Assembly: GCF_021869535.1 (NCBI RefSeq)
Contig: NW_026262712.1
Location: forward strand, 114,511,640 to 114,575,639
Reading direction: 5' to 3'
Source of the DNA: Mytilus californianus
Lineage: Eukaryota; Mollusca; Bivalvia; Mytilida; Mytilidae
Length of the DNA: 64,000 nucleotides
The notes under the pieces are model-generated. The model was not told where the DNA came from. It did no database searches and worked only from the letters and a program-made list of their open reading frames with translations. The stretch's first letter is position 1. Each line of letters begins with the position of its first letter. Below, in pieces: positions 28,401 through 43,400 of this stretch. Position numbers and translations under genes: made by a program.

Positions 28401-31400
28401 GTAACTAACATCTCCTCCTCAAAATCACTGCTCCAATAACTACCTCAATATCACTGCTCCCCCAACTTCCTAAGTTGTACTGACCTCATAATCTGGATGA
28501 TCATTCGGATGTACATCAACCAAACCAACCGACGGTAACTTCAGTAATTCTCTTACACTTGGTCCTGTAAAAAAAAGACTTGAAATCAGCTTAATTGTCC
28601 CTTGAAGAAGACTGTACTTCCACCTGTAAAATGATATTTTGTAAAAAACATAAATTAACGATTTACTTGTTAAAATGATTTACTCACTGTAAATTCAGAA
28701 GTTATTGAGTGCATTTATTGGTGCTATTTTTGAAGAATGGACAAAAATACAAGATTAATTATTGTGATTTCAGAAAAGTCTGTCTACAGATATATGTATA
28801 AGATATCAGAATGTGAGTTCTTATTATTATTGCGATATTCAGTCACACTATTCGCATTTATAAAAACCTTTCAACAGTAAACTAAAGTAAGTTTGAATTG
28901 AAGATTAACTGTCTTTATCAATACAGTTTTTAATCAATCTGCAAAAATTGAAACTCAAGAAAATAAATGAACACAAACTGTAGATAGAGGTGATAACTGA
29001 TACCCCTGCCTCACACATAATTACAATTTTCAGATAAGTGCCTGCATAATTCCTGAAAATTTAATGTTAATCAACCAAGTTCATATTGAACCTTCCTCTT
29101 ACACTAACCATTGTGCAAAAATTTCGAAAGATTTTGTCAACAGAGACTAAAAATTATATAATCCAGAAAACCATTACATGAGAAATAAACATATTGATGG
29201 ATTGGTATGCCACACACTCCCTAACATGGACAATGGTTATAAAGTATGGCCGTTAACAGACTTCTTTGAGTATTCCTAGTCCATCAGTGAAGTATCAAAA
29301 GCTGATATACTTGTCTGGAAGCAGGATAATATACTTATATATGTCTGTATTGTCACAAATATACATAAAATATTTGTCACTGGACATTAAGCAAGCAATA
29401 ATCACTAGTACTGGAGACACAATAGTTAGACACAAATAAGCGTTTGACTAATGGACTGACAATGCAATGGCAAAAAAAGCCTCCACTTTTGAGTTTGGGT
29501 AGGGATAATATTGCTTAACCCAATCTTCTTGACAAAAATATATCCCTTTTCCATGCAACTGAGGTGATATTAAAAGTCCAACCCTGATGTAGTACGAATA
29601 CATCAAACAAAGTGAAACACCATTATACAGTGTGCTCCCATTTTCTCTAAGTAAATTCAACTCAATATATTGTCTAAAAACTTATACCACTTTTCTTATC
29701 ATCCTGTTTTTCTGAAAATTTAAAGATTATTATAAAGTACAAAATATATTCAATGAGCACCAAAACTTCCTGGTCATTGATTTGGTATCAGACAGAAGTT
29801 TTATGAATACAATCAGATATAAATATTTAAAAACTTTTAAAATATAATTTTAAAATTTTCTCTATACATCTGATAGGTGCTTAAGCATTTGAAGCTGCAA
29901 AACATTTCTTTGACAGATATATATCTTCCAAGTGCAATATTTTTGGGATCAGAGGTAATAGTTGTAAAATTAAAATAAATATACAATAATTATATATGAA
30001 TATATACAGTTAACATTCAAAAACCAAAGTACTGTTTACTCTCATATTTTATTTAATCAAGTAAAAACATAGGTAAACCATATTTAACAAATTTTGCCTC
30101 TTACATATTTTTTTCCTTAAACCCATATAAAATCATCAAATCTTTTCTAGAAGAAAATTGGGATTTCAAATTACGGAGGACTAAGAAATAATTGAATGCA
30201 TCCTAATATAACATCATATGATTGCAGGTTTAATTATTAAGCAGATAAATTCTGATCTAAAGTTTATTCAGTCATTTAAAGAATTCTATGGTTTTAAGGA
30301 TAAACCTAGCATTGATGGATCTACTATATGATGATTAAACTTAATAAAAGTCAATGAAGCATTCAATTTAGGTCAGATTTACTTTTGGTTTGAGCTAAAC
30401 ATGCATGTTACATACTGTGTATCCAATAGGTAAACTCAGGAATCAAATTTTAACAAAACTTTATAAAACTATAGATGCCATCCTTACCCAAGTTATATGA
30501 TTGTAAGTCACTTCGTATTTGAAATTAAACTGATATTAAACTTAAGGAAGTTCGCTACTCTGTTTCAAAATAACAAGCATTTTAAAAGATTGTTTTAAAT
30601 TGATAGTATGTAATCAATGGAACTAAAAAAGCATAAAAATGATAGGTGAATAAAACCAAAGGATCCTGAATATCTGACAAAAAGTCAAAAACAAGCTTGG
30701 TTAACATCCTTAATACAAGTCAATGTAGCATGAAATGTAAGCCAGAGTTACTTCTCTTGGTGTGAGTAAGGAATTCTCATTGACTATAATAAATAGCTAT
30801 TTTCTTTCATTTATTAAGGAGGTCTTATTTATTTCACTGGTTGAAAACTGTGAGCAACATACTGGATATCTAATTTGCAAGTAATTACAAAATCTAATTA
30901 ATTTAACAAAATTTGTCTATACAACTGAAAACAAAAAATGACAAAACGCCCAAACCATCACCTATTACAACATTACTACAGCTGTCACTCGTTACACATA
31001 CCTCTGTAAATATTCTTTCCTGTACATGAAAAGTATGTTTACTACATATGTTCTATAATCATCAAATAACAACAGAATACACAAGTCTTATAATTCAAAA
31101 TGCAGGACAAGGTCATATATTTAAACTCATAATTCAAACATAAACTTAAATTTCCAAATCCTGTTATCAGCTATCAATACTGTCATTTGTGTGTGTGTTT
31201 TTATTTGCCAGCTAGAGAAAATACAGCATAAATGTCATAGTTTCTCTCTAAAATTAAGTTGTTTCAACCTTTTCTGTTAAGTTTACTACTTCTAAGTTAT
31301 GAAGTCAGCTATTGGTATCAATTGGGGAGAAAATCTATAATAAACTTTTATTTAATTAAAAGTCAAAGTTCAGGTCAGAGGCAATCCAAGAAAAGTTCAG

Positions 31401-34400
31401 GATCAAGGCAGGTGTTAGGAAGGAAGATTCAAATGGATGACTTTAGCTTGAAAGGTAAACAGAGAACAAGGAGCATCAACCAGAATGACCTTTAAAGAAA
31501 AGGTCAAACCGAAGTCAGAGTCATTCCCATGTTTGAGGTATTAAAGAAAGAAAAGGCTCCGACACAATCTAAATAAATTAAACGCTCATTCAAACAACAG
31601 ACAATATATGGTCTCACACATTCTAAAAAAGGTTAAAGAGGATCAAAGATCAAAAGTAAATTAAGGTCCTGCATGTGTTGGTCATACACATTCTGAAAAA
31701 GATCAAACAATTTCACAAAATAAAGAATCACTAATGAGGGTCAAAGGTTAAAATTAAACTAGAGTGATAGTAGAGTCCCGCATGTATTGGGCATACACAT
31801 TCTGAAAAGGATAAAAAAAGTTCACAAAAAAAAAGGGTCAAAGGTCAGAATCACAAACTCAACTTTACCATTATTAGCTTTGTTAAAAGACCAAGGTTCT
31901 GCATCTACTTGATAAAAACACAGAAAAATGTCTGTATATACTGTAGCCATCTATCTATATATATGTTTATCAAAACATGTAGAAAAAATGACACATAAAA
32001 AAGTGACAATTTTCTATACTGTTTGTTCCAAATCTTACAAAGTACTATGGTTAAACTTTAGCATACATATCTCACATAAAAGATATAATAAGTAGCAATT
32101 TTTGCTTTCAAAAAGAATCTGATTTAAGCTAGTGGAGGAAAATCAATTGGTTTTTTAATAAAAATAATAATATTTCACATGTTAAAAGAAATCATGCTGT
32201 AAATGAAAAAAAAACCATCTAATTTGTTGAAAGAATGTTTATAAAATGGATTTTCCTTGGGAATGCAATTTTGTTATCAAAAGATGTTTTTTAATCAATA
32301 TCAAACATCAATCTTACAGTTCCATTCAAATCCAGAGGGAAGTTTAGCCAGTATTGGATTCCAATAAGTCTCATTTCTGAATAACCTTTGTAGTTTTTAA
32401 AGTTTGTCAAACTTTTTAAGTTTCCAGTTTTACTCTGATAATTCATTGGTTTTAATGATGTTGGCAACGCTTACAACTCATTACTGTTTTCACTATTCTA
32501 ATAAAATACTTTTGAATGTCTATGGTAAAATGTTTAAAATATTCCTTTAAACTTGACTGTGATTGTGAAACGTTGTTGGCAATCATTCTGGAATTAACAG
32601 CGGTCTTATCCAAACAAAAGTGGTATTTCATGTCAAATCGAATTAGAATTTAAGATAATTTTTCTTAAGACACATACCTCGTTTTCCACTGAAATCATCA
32701 TGAAATTCTTTTGTACGTTTATTTCTTAACACAACTTTTCTCCCTTCTGGCAGAGACTCTCTTTGCATTGCCAAATAAAATCCTGATCCATTGGTTAAAG
32801 TCTGAAAAAAACATTAATCAATTATTGTCCGAACATGTGTACATCAGGATCTCTTAAGAATGTTGCAACAGTAGTAGGGCTGATTTTCTTTGTTCGTACT
32901 GTCTCTTCATGGTGGAGTCAGTGTTGATGTGTGGTCTGCTGTACTGTACAATACTTTTGGTAATTTCTGTTATCCTGTTTAAGTATTATTTTTTAAATCA
33001 ATTGTCAATAATATATACATTGAATCACAGTAGGGAAACCTGACAATGCACATAATTCTCAACTATCTTTTAATTAACATGTAAAACTGGTGATTTTTTT
33101 ATGGAGATTACATACAGTGTGTCTATGTCAATAAAATGCCTTACATTTAGATAAATACTCACTAAGTTTACAACACATGACAGACAGTAATCATTTACAC
33201 TGATATTACGTGGAACATCTATGACATCAAATCGGTCCTTCATCTTATCACGGATCTGTTTTCTAACCTATCATGATATAAATAAATTGCTTACAAAATA
33301 AGTCATCCATATTGGAAAAAAGCCACACACGAAACAATTTTACTAAGACAATAAATATAACATGTTTACACAACTCCATTCTTCTATCATTAACACAGCA
33401 ACATAGTCCATTCAATGGCACTTGACATTCCATCATTACATTGGATTCAATCATTTCTATGTATTAACAAAAAGTTCATTTTTGAGAAACTGAACAAAAG
33501 ATCCAAGTCAAAAAGATAGATATATGTATGTTCTTTGTGACCTTTCAAAATATCTTGTTTTTCATGAAAATTTGTACAAGAAAAGAGCAAAAAAGGCTTT
33601 TTTTCTTTCCCCCATTGTGTTAAGTTGAAATACTTATTTTTTATGATAGTATTAAATGTTCTGCAATCATTTTGAAGCACAGTTTTTCATTCCCCTGTGA
33701 GTTTTGTTTTTTTGTAGATACAAATGCTGTAAAAATAGACACAGAAAACATATCAATATAAAAGCAAGTTGTTGTATTCCTATTGTTCACTGCTAGTTCT
33801 TCTTTTGTACTATACATATTCCCTTTAAAGCCCAAACAGAATTCCTGATCTTCTTCCCACAATGCAACAAAATACTTTATCAATGCTCAGCCTATCTGAC
33901 CTTCAAAAGATATACTTTTGTCTTGAAATATGTTTTTATTTCAATGTGTTTAAACTGTCATTTAAACTAGTTTTACCCTACCATAAGTTCATGTGTCTTT
34001 CCCTCATCATGATGTAATCAGTGGTCGTAATGCGTTTGCCATTATTGGGAATTTGGTAGATCTTTTATGGTCTCTATCTAATTCATTCCTAGTTTTTTAC
34101 CCGGGGTAATTTAGAGCTTGACATACTACATTGACACTTGTCTCTTGTTGAAGACCACACGTGGAACCCTAGATGTCTTCTGTTTTTTCATGTTATTGGG
34201 TTGCTGTCACATACATGTATTCTCCATGTATAGTTTTATTCATATCTTTTATATGTGCATCATCCTTCGTCAGCTTAAAGCTTTAGTGTGAAGACAATAT
34301 AGACACTTTATGATTAATTATCAAGATAATCACAGAAAGCTGAAAAAAAAGTTTTAGTTGTGAATAAATATTTTTGTACATGTAGTGATATCCATAGTTA

Positions 34401-37400
34401 CAGGTACCAACCTCACTTTTAACATCTTCAACATGCTGCATCCATTTCTGACAGTACTTTATATCAAATCTTTTCTTCAATTTTTCCTGAGCTAAAATAA
34501 AAGAAAACAAGTTTGAACAAACAGAACTCCTATGTGATCCTATCTTTATGATAAAAAGTATTTTCAAATCAAAAGCAAGTAAGCGATCTAAAGATCCAAC
34601 AGACCTAAAGTCACTTCATACAACTAATGAAAACATTCTTAAAAGGTTTAAATGACCATGACTTATAAACAGCAGTGTTCCAGCTAGGCCGTTTTCACAG
34701 GGCGGTCCGCCCTCCCTTTCCCGAGTGCCGCCCTGTGCCCTTTTTACAGTTTCCAGGGCGCCCTGCCTTTTTGAAGATCGATTGCATATTTTTTTGATCG
34801 TTGTGAACCGCCAAATACGAAATTTTACCTGGCGACAAGTTTATGACTTTGTTTACAACCCCAAACTAATCAACGGTTACAACAGGTGTCATAATTTGTT
34901 GTTACAGCTAATCCGTTAATCGGATGGGTCATTAATGATCATCAACATTAATTCATTCAAAGAGAATCGGTCAGTCGGCATTTGTTTTTGAAGAAATGTT
35001 CATACGACAACTTCGGCACAATATTTGCAATGTTTACCGTAGTTTCATGGAGAAAACGTAATTGACAGGTAAGTCGAAAACCATAATCAACTTGCTAAAA
35101 ACATCGTTTTACTTGTTTTCCGTAAAAAAATAGCAATTCAGACATATTTGTCTTTGACTGCCCTCATTTTTTATACGAAAATAACAAAATCGACCGCCAT
35201 TGTTGATCGTATTTACCATTTTCTACGTACTGTTTATAATCCTCCAAAGAAGGAGCAAACTCGAATAAAGAAAGATAACTCAACCTAATTTTTTCCTAGC
35301 ATTGAGTTACTTACTAAAGATATTCTAAAATATGTCTACATACTTCTGGCCTTAGAATTTATATGTTAAGGTCTTTTGAGTTATGGGAAAAGTTAAAGAG
35401 GGTCTTAGAAGAAGGGTTGATAGGGTGCCTTGGTCATCTTTTCTGTATTCTTTATTTTTAATACAAATTTTCACTGTTCACTAATTCCTAACATTGTGCA
35501 TTTACTGAGCACAGCTGTTTTGTGCTGTATTGCCTTTAAGCACAGCAGAGGTAGAAAGGGTCTTTCCAAGGTAAAACTTGTAAAGTGTGACCATAGAAAC
35601 AGAATGAACCAGGACACCTTTCAAAACACACTGCATATAAAGCTTAACTGTGTCAAGCAATGCATGCTTTGAAAACTTGTGTGACAAGGTGTTTGACAAG
35701 TTTTTCAGCCTAAAAAGTAGAGAGATAGAGTTTTATATGGCTTATGATGTTGTTCTTGTATATATATAACCAGTGATTCAATGAATAAACACAATGTTTG
35801 ATTAATATCTTTATTAAAACATGCCCTTTTCATATTATCATGTCATGCATTAAATGCCCTTTTTCAGGATTGGTACCCTGCCCTTTTGAAATCCTAGCTG
35901 GAACACTGAACAGTACAATTATACATGTATAAGAAAATGCTACAGACACAAACAAACCTAGTTTATGTTGTTCTATCTCCTGTTTTAAAGACAAACCTAG
36001 TTTATGTTGTTCTATCTCCTGTTTTAAAAACAAACCTAGTTTATGTTGTTCTATCTCTTGTTTTAAAGACAAACCCAGTTTATGTTGTTCTATCTTGTTT
36101 TTAAGACAAACCTAGTTTATGTTGTTCTGTCTCTTGTTTTAAAGACAAACCTAGTTTACGTTGTTCTATCTCTTGTTTTAAAGACAAACCTAGTTTATGT
36201 TGTTCTGTCTCTTGTTTTAAAGACAAACCTAGTTTATGTTGTTCTATCTCCTGTTTTAAAGACAAACCTAGTTTATGTTGTTCTGTCTCTTGTTTTAAGG
36301 ACAAACCTAGTTTATGTTGTTCTATCTCCTGTTTTAAAGACAAACCTAGTTTATGTTGTTCTGTCTCGTTTTAAAGACAAACCTAGTTTATGTTGTTCTG
36401 TCTCGTTTTAAAGACAAACCTAGTTTATGTTGTTCTGTCTCTTGTTTTAAAGACAAACCAGTTTATGTTGTTCTGTCTCATTTTAAAGACAAACCTAGTT
36501 TATGTTGTTTTGTCTCTTGTTTAAAGACAAACCTAGTTTATGTTGTTCTATCTCCTGTTTTAAAGACAAACCTAGTTTATGTTGTTCTATCTCCTGTTTT
36601 AAAGACAAACCTAGTTTATGCTGTTCTATCTCCTGTTTTAAATCTTTCCTTCTCTGTAGTTCCTGCATGTTAGAAATCATTGCTGGCATCTTGTCCAGTT
36701 GGTGGTTACATTCTCTGATTAAACGATTCATAAAATCCTAAAAATAATAATGAAGTAGAAACTGAGAATAGACATATAGTTGACTATTATTATCTGGAAA
36801 CCAAAGGGCCATCGATTGAATTCTGAGTCACCTAAACTTGGCACATTTCAACAGTAAAATATCTTATGTCTACATTTAAAAAAAAAACATCATGTGAAAC
36901 CTGATCGCTTCATCATTATCATCTGTTTTACTCGCAATCCGCTTTCATGCAGAAAATACTTTTAGATTAGTTTAAAACAAACAGTAAAAACCAAAAATAT
37001 GCAAAAATAAATACAACTTTCTATATCAAACTGTTGTAGTTTTAACAATTCTCGTCCGTTTTTCAAGTTTTTTTTTTACACCATTCTATTTCTTTCTAAA
37101 GGTAGAAGTTTATATGATACAGCACCACCTTGTTTTTTAATAAACTATGGATTTCCCAAAGGATCGCTTTATTACCCGACTCGATAAAATCATGTGACTG
37201 ATAAGAAATTCCAGATGCCATTTTACAACCGCAGTATCACCGATAGTAACCAAAGGGGTCTTGCCACTAAGACAATAATTGGATAAATCCTATGACTTTA
37301 GTACAGGGCTCCGCAGGTCATTAATACATGCTAATTAATCGTTGTTATTCCTTTTCATTTTACTTCCATGGGTTGACCTAATCACAGTTTGTAGTAGTGG

Positions 37401-40400
37401 ACATCTAATTAATTCACATTTTTCATTTGAGACAGAGTTTTTGTTTTCTGTAGTTGTTTAAATTACTCAATTTGAGAAAGTATAATTACATCTGGTCTCA
37501 ATTGCCTGACAATCTTACTGTAAAATACAGAAACAATTGTAAGCATATTGACAATCATACATACAATCAAAACATATTATTCCATTCATACTTACATATC
37601 TACTAAGAACTGCTTGACTTTGTCTGAACTTATATCCCATCATAAAGAAAAAGCAGAAATAAGCACATACAGACTGGGGGTCAGACTGAAACAAAACAAA
37701 TAATTTTTTTAGATTATCATACAACCCTGTAAAAACAGAATTAAGCACATACAGACTGGGGGTCCGACTGAAACAAACAAATAATTATCTTTAGATTATC
37801 ATACATTCCTGTCAAATGAAACAAAAGATGTGGGTGAGTTTTTTCCATTTAGATTTGATAAATTCTCTTGAAATCCTTTAAGTTTTACCATATCAGACCC
37901 CTGTCTATATCTTTTCCCAAGGGAGATTTATAAATTGTGGTATAATGCTATATTCCTCAACTGTAATGTTAAAAGGAAATCAAGTGCATCTTTTACAATT
38001 ACCATTTTTTTTTGTAATTTTTAAAATAGCATGATAAAAACTGCATTACCTTTCATTGCACCCAAGGTCACCATTTCTTTTGGTTGGGTTGATGTTAATC
38101 AATCTTAAGTTTTGTGGACTGATGTTTGTCTTTTCTTCTATTCTTTTTGCCATAGTTTTGTCTTTCTGTGACATGGGTTTTGATTGTCTCCCTTTGGTTT
38201 CTTTCTTTTTTTTTTATCATTCATATGACAGTCAGTGTAAGAAAATCTGACTGAACATGTTACATTTGATCACAGATGTCTTTTGGCTATTTGTGTGTGT
38301 TGCTGTACATTGTCTCACAGAAGTACACCTAATGTCTCATTTCATTCATACATAACGATGTGTATAAGCTGTATATCATAACAGTGTTTTACTATATATA
38401 TCCACATAATAATGATAAAACAAGTTCCTCAATAGGTCCTCAATGTCGTAGTTAACTTAAATAAGTATATTGTGGGTTAACTTGGTTATAAATACCTCTA
38501 CTAAGTCTTCAGAATTAAATGGAGTATCAGCATGCAACATCCTCTCTGCTGCCTTCAGAGCCAGGTTGATTGTCCACCTAAAATTATAAATGTTAACATC
38601 AAATCATTAAATGGAGTATCAGCATGCAACATCCTCTCTGCTGCCTTCAGAGCCAGGTTGATTGTCCACCTAAAATTATAAATGTTAACATAAAATCAAT
38701 CATCAACAAATAATACTGTTCATTCATTCAATGAGTTGTTTGAATCACTCATTTTTTTATTGATTTCATGGGTATAAATTGACCAGGAATTTCCTGTAGG
38801 CTTGTACGCAAAATTTGTTAATCCATGATAATATATTTATTCCTAAATCATAGAAAATTGCTACCCAGAAAAATAAATGAAGCCCTACTATACAATAAAT
38901 AACTTTTGATGAGGTAAATACAAAGATTTAGTTTTTTTCAACCAAGCAAATTATATCTACTGAGGCCTATGCCTATGTTTCAAGCACTACGCTTCAAAAG
39001 TTGTATGAATCAATTATCACATTCAGAATTCTTAAGATTCATGTTTGAAGCTCTAATGTAGTATGTAGAGTGTATCATAATTATATCTTTACACATTTAA
39101 TGCCAGTACAAATTACAAAATAATGCTTAAACCTACCAAAAAGGTTACTATATATAGAAAAATTTGTAAGGATTCCGCGGAACCCAGTGTCTCGCCTACT
39201 TTTGCTGTTAATCGAAGGCTCAACAAAAATGAGGAAAAAAATCAATAAAAATATTCCTTTAGATACTATCTTTTGATTGTAAGAAGCTTCTGTCAAAGTT
39301 TGGTATAAATCCAGGATAGTTTATGAATCTAATAAATGTTTTAAAAACTTTAACTGCAGACTGTATTTAAAGTTGTTAAAATTTTAAAAACTTTAACCAC
39401 AGAGTGAATGTAATGTTAACTGGCAGAAAAACTAAGTCCATTTATAAGTAAAATATGGATAAACAGGTACAAAATTTTAACAAAATTTCCTTCTAGATAC
39501 TAGCTTTTGATCATAAACAAGCTTCTGTCCAAGTTTGGTACAAATCCAGGATAGTTAAAGAAAGTTATTAAAATTTAAAAAACTTTAACAACAGAGTGAA
39601 TGTATTGTTTCCTGGCAGAAAAACTAAGTTCATTTATAAGTAAATTACGGAAAAACAGGAATTTTATTTTTACAAAATTTACTTCTGGATACTATCTTAT
39701 GATCATAAACAAGCTTCTGTCCAAGTTTGGTAGCAATCCAGGATAGTTTAAGAAAGTTATTAAAATTTCAAAAACTTTAACCACAGAGTGAATATTTGTG
39801 GACGCCGCCGCCGCCGACGGAATGCAGGATCGCTATGTCTCGCTTTTTCAACTAAAGTCGAAGGCTTGACAATAAATGTACATCAGACAACAACCAAATC
39901 CAAATTTTAGGAATTGGTATCAGCACTATGATTGCTGCTATTCATATTGAAAATAGGGTATTGCAAATAAATTGACTATGACAAAAAGGACTCAATCACC
40001 AAATCTTTGTGACAATAACAGGGAGCGAGGTGCAGACTGACATATGAGATATATATATACAAACCTATCGTTCAGCAGGAGGTCTGATGTGAAGGTGTTT
40101 GGTACAAATGAGTTAACTAATGCACAAAGAACACGACTGTCCACTAAATCATCTACTTTCTGAAAGATTAATATATATTTTATTAAGAATTATCTAACTT
40201 GTAACAATTAATGTGGTTTTACACAGGACTGATAATTTATATAAATACAGAAACTTTCATTTTTTAATTGACTTAAATTACCTTCTAGCTAGGTCCTGAA
40301 GTAGAAATTGATGTCTTTTGATTATTTGTATTGTTAAGTTGCTGTCTCAATGATATATAACCAACACCTCCTTTTACTCATATTCTCATGTTAAAGTACA

Positions 40401-43400
40401 TGCATGAACTAAAGTACTGTTTCTTTCAAGTCTTTCCTCTTACATGTGTATTCTATGAGACTTGTCATTTCCACTTTTTTCCAAATTACAAAATCTGACA
40501 TTGTGGTTTTCAAAAAAGTAAGTTTAGACTTTCTCCAACTGATTAATTGATTTTATTCTCTCTGTATGTCAATAAATTTAATTTTTCTGATTCTCTCCTA
40601 CTCTATTCCTCTCTGTCTTTCTTCTATATATCTATATAGCAGTTTTAGTTTGTTTGTTAATTTTTTTACTATATCCATAAACTGATATTTCAAGATTTAA
40701 TTTACAGGGAAAATGTACAAGGAATAGCTTCAAATAATATACAGTAAAAACACAAAGCATTTAGACAGAACATTTATTATTGTGCTTCATCTTGAAGGCT
40801 ACACAAAAGTATTTAATGAAATACAAGACACTTATAATTAAAAGGAAGATTTGTTTGTTTTCAAATTTTATTTATGATATGAAATTTTCTAGTTATTGAG
40901 GAAATGATGACAGGATCTGATAATGTCATGCAAAAACAACTCTAGTGTTTCCCACTCTTGATAATTTTTGAAACATTTTAAATCACTTGACAATTCATAT
41001 GTTTACAACTAAATTTTTTTTAATTGAAAGACATTAATATAAAATGAAGTGCTGCAGTGGATATAAAAACTTTAAAGATAACTTACATAGGCATAAAGGC
41101 TTCTACCATCTCTGGTTGTCTGAAATATATAATTTTATACCATACTGCAGGAAACATCACAATGAAAAACCTATGTAATATACACTTGATTAAATATGCT
41201 ATTTAATATAAACATATAGGAATCAGGAAATCAACAGCAAGTTATCATTATTATCATTTCAATTTCTAATAAAAATTTGTCAGTCAAGTGCAAAAAAGAG
41301 ACAGTTGTATAGTCCATTTTCTTCTGATTTTCATGTTTCAAAGGAGTAGCTGTGGCAAGGGCCCTATTTTGTACCAAATATTAAGTCCATTACTTCACTT
41401 GTGTGTGTCACAATGTGTCATTATGGTAGGATAGTCTACTCATGATGGAAAACAGAAGTAGTAAGTATAAGAGCTTTCTGTCGGATAGTCTCAGAGGAGG
41501 AGAATTTACAAGGTGTTATTGTGGTACTATAGTCTACTCATGATGGAAAACAGTAGTAGTAGTAAGTATAAGAGCTTTCTGTCGGATGGTCTCAGAGGAG
41601 GAGAATTTACAAGGTGTTATTGTGGTAGTGTAACGAAATGTGGGTCCCCTGAATTGCAACTTGTTTCCCCTAAAATTGTGTGATGACGTTGTTTAAATCT
41701 TACCGATAATTGACTTTTCTTGTTATATATTTTTTGTATAACTATGTTTAAACATTGATAACTCTAAAACCTTTTATTATAACACCTGTGCATTGTGTAC
41801 TTAAAATGACGTCATTACCTATTTTGGTAATCACCAGTTCCGGTTTTGGTAATTTAGGTATTTTCCGAAATGGTAAATGGTAAACCAAAATGGTAAATGG
41901 TAAACCAAATCTGTAAATTGGTTTACCTAAGTATAAATACGGCGGAGAATACAGATAAGTCTTCAGCACGATTTTACCCTGGGCAAGTAACACACGTTAA
42001 TTCCAAGCGATTTTGATATACATACAGATACCATGTACCATACCAAGTAGTAACCAGACAGCCAACACTATCACAATGTCCGAGGAGACGACGTCCGTAT
42101 AATGTGGGTTTGTTAATTCCTTTACGAGTTACATTTAGAGAATAACTTCTCGAGAGAAACTTTATCTTTTGGCATTGAATTTGATCTACCATTTGCCGAT
42201 TACCAAACTACAATAAGTAAACTTTCAGGGTATATTTTTCCGCTATTCAATCTCTTTAATTCACGATAGAAGGTTAATAAAGAATTAATCTGTTAGACTA
42301 GAATACTGTTAAGTTATCTAATATTTATATGTATTGTTGATATTTAATGCATCTTAAAGTTAATACAAGTTGATTTTTATTAAACGAGTCTGTTATTCTT
42401 ACAAACATCGAGAGTTACCATACAAAAACCTATACTCCAATCTACCCTTTTATATCCGAGTCATTACCTTACCAGAGGAACCAGCCTTACCAGTATGTAT
42501 TCAGAATACCAGAGTACCACATAGTACCACGATACCAGAGTACCACGCTACCAAAGAAGGGTCACCAGTTATAACTTTTATTTCTTATATACTCGTACTC
42601 AACAAACACATTTTTATAGCAACGCACTAAGGGATAAACATTTATAGTTTAACACTAAGGCCCGACTGCTCGGTTTTCGTTACAGTGGTGGCAGCGGTGG
42701 GATGTACCTACATTTCAAGTTATATTCTTTAAATGAGTGTAATTATATTCAAGATAAGGAATAAATAAATATAAATAAAATGGATAGCGCGGAAAATAAA
42801 TTTGAAACACCTAGGTTAACTGCCCAGGGTAGACCAGTGCTCCCCCGATCTCGGTCCTGTGAAATTTTCCATGATCTGACGCCGACCGGAGAGATAGGCA
42901 TAAGAGTGAACCAAGATCAATGGCCCTCACAAGAGAAAACTAATAGATACGAAAAGGATGGTATACATCATGCTGACAATAGGCCATTGTCAGGGGATCT
43001 ATCACCATCAAGGAAAGTGGCCATTGACCAAGCGAAAAACCCGGAAGTTTCAAATAGGGCAACCAACGGTTGTGCATTTGGAAAAAAATGCAGCGCGTAC
43101 GGTAAAACAGAATTTTGGTGAAGAGTCAAGGACTCTTTTGGACCATGCTGCCAGAGGGTCTAGGTATGGGTTTTGGAGTCAGAAAGCAATGGATACTGCT
43201 GAGGGAGACTCCGGGAATACAAGACGAGTCATGACGTCTTGTGAATCCGATGCCCGACGGGGTAGATGGGATTCGGGAGATTTACCTAGGACTTTGGACC
43301 GGGGCGTACCCCATAATCAGGGGGCAACGTACCAAGCATTACCTTTGACGTCCCGTGGACGATTCAGAGTTGGGGTTAACGGGACTGACCATGAACACCG

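Noticed and set aside
34725..35672. Short frames inside the 1.2-kb inverted-repeat element
   Set aside because: No transposase or other domain; the element looks non-coding.
36082..36741. Several open frames of 80-109 codons on both strands
   Set aside because: All are readings of the 39-bp array; only the part up to 36,611 is supported as exon.
38606..38669. Upstream copy of exon 9 as a separate exon
   Set aside because: It lacks a donor, and its use as an alternative acceptor adds 92 nt, breaking the frame.
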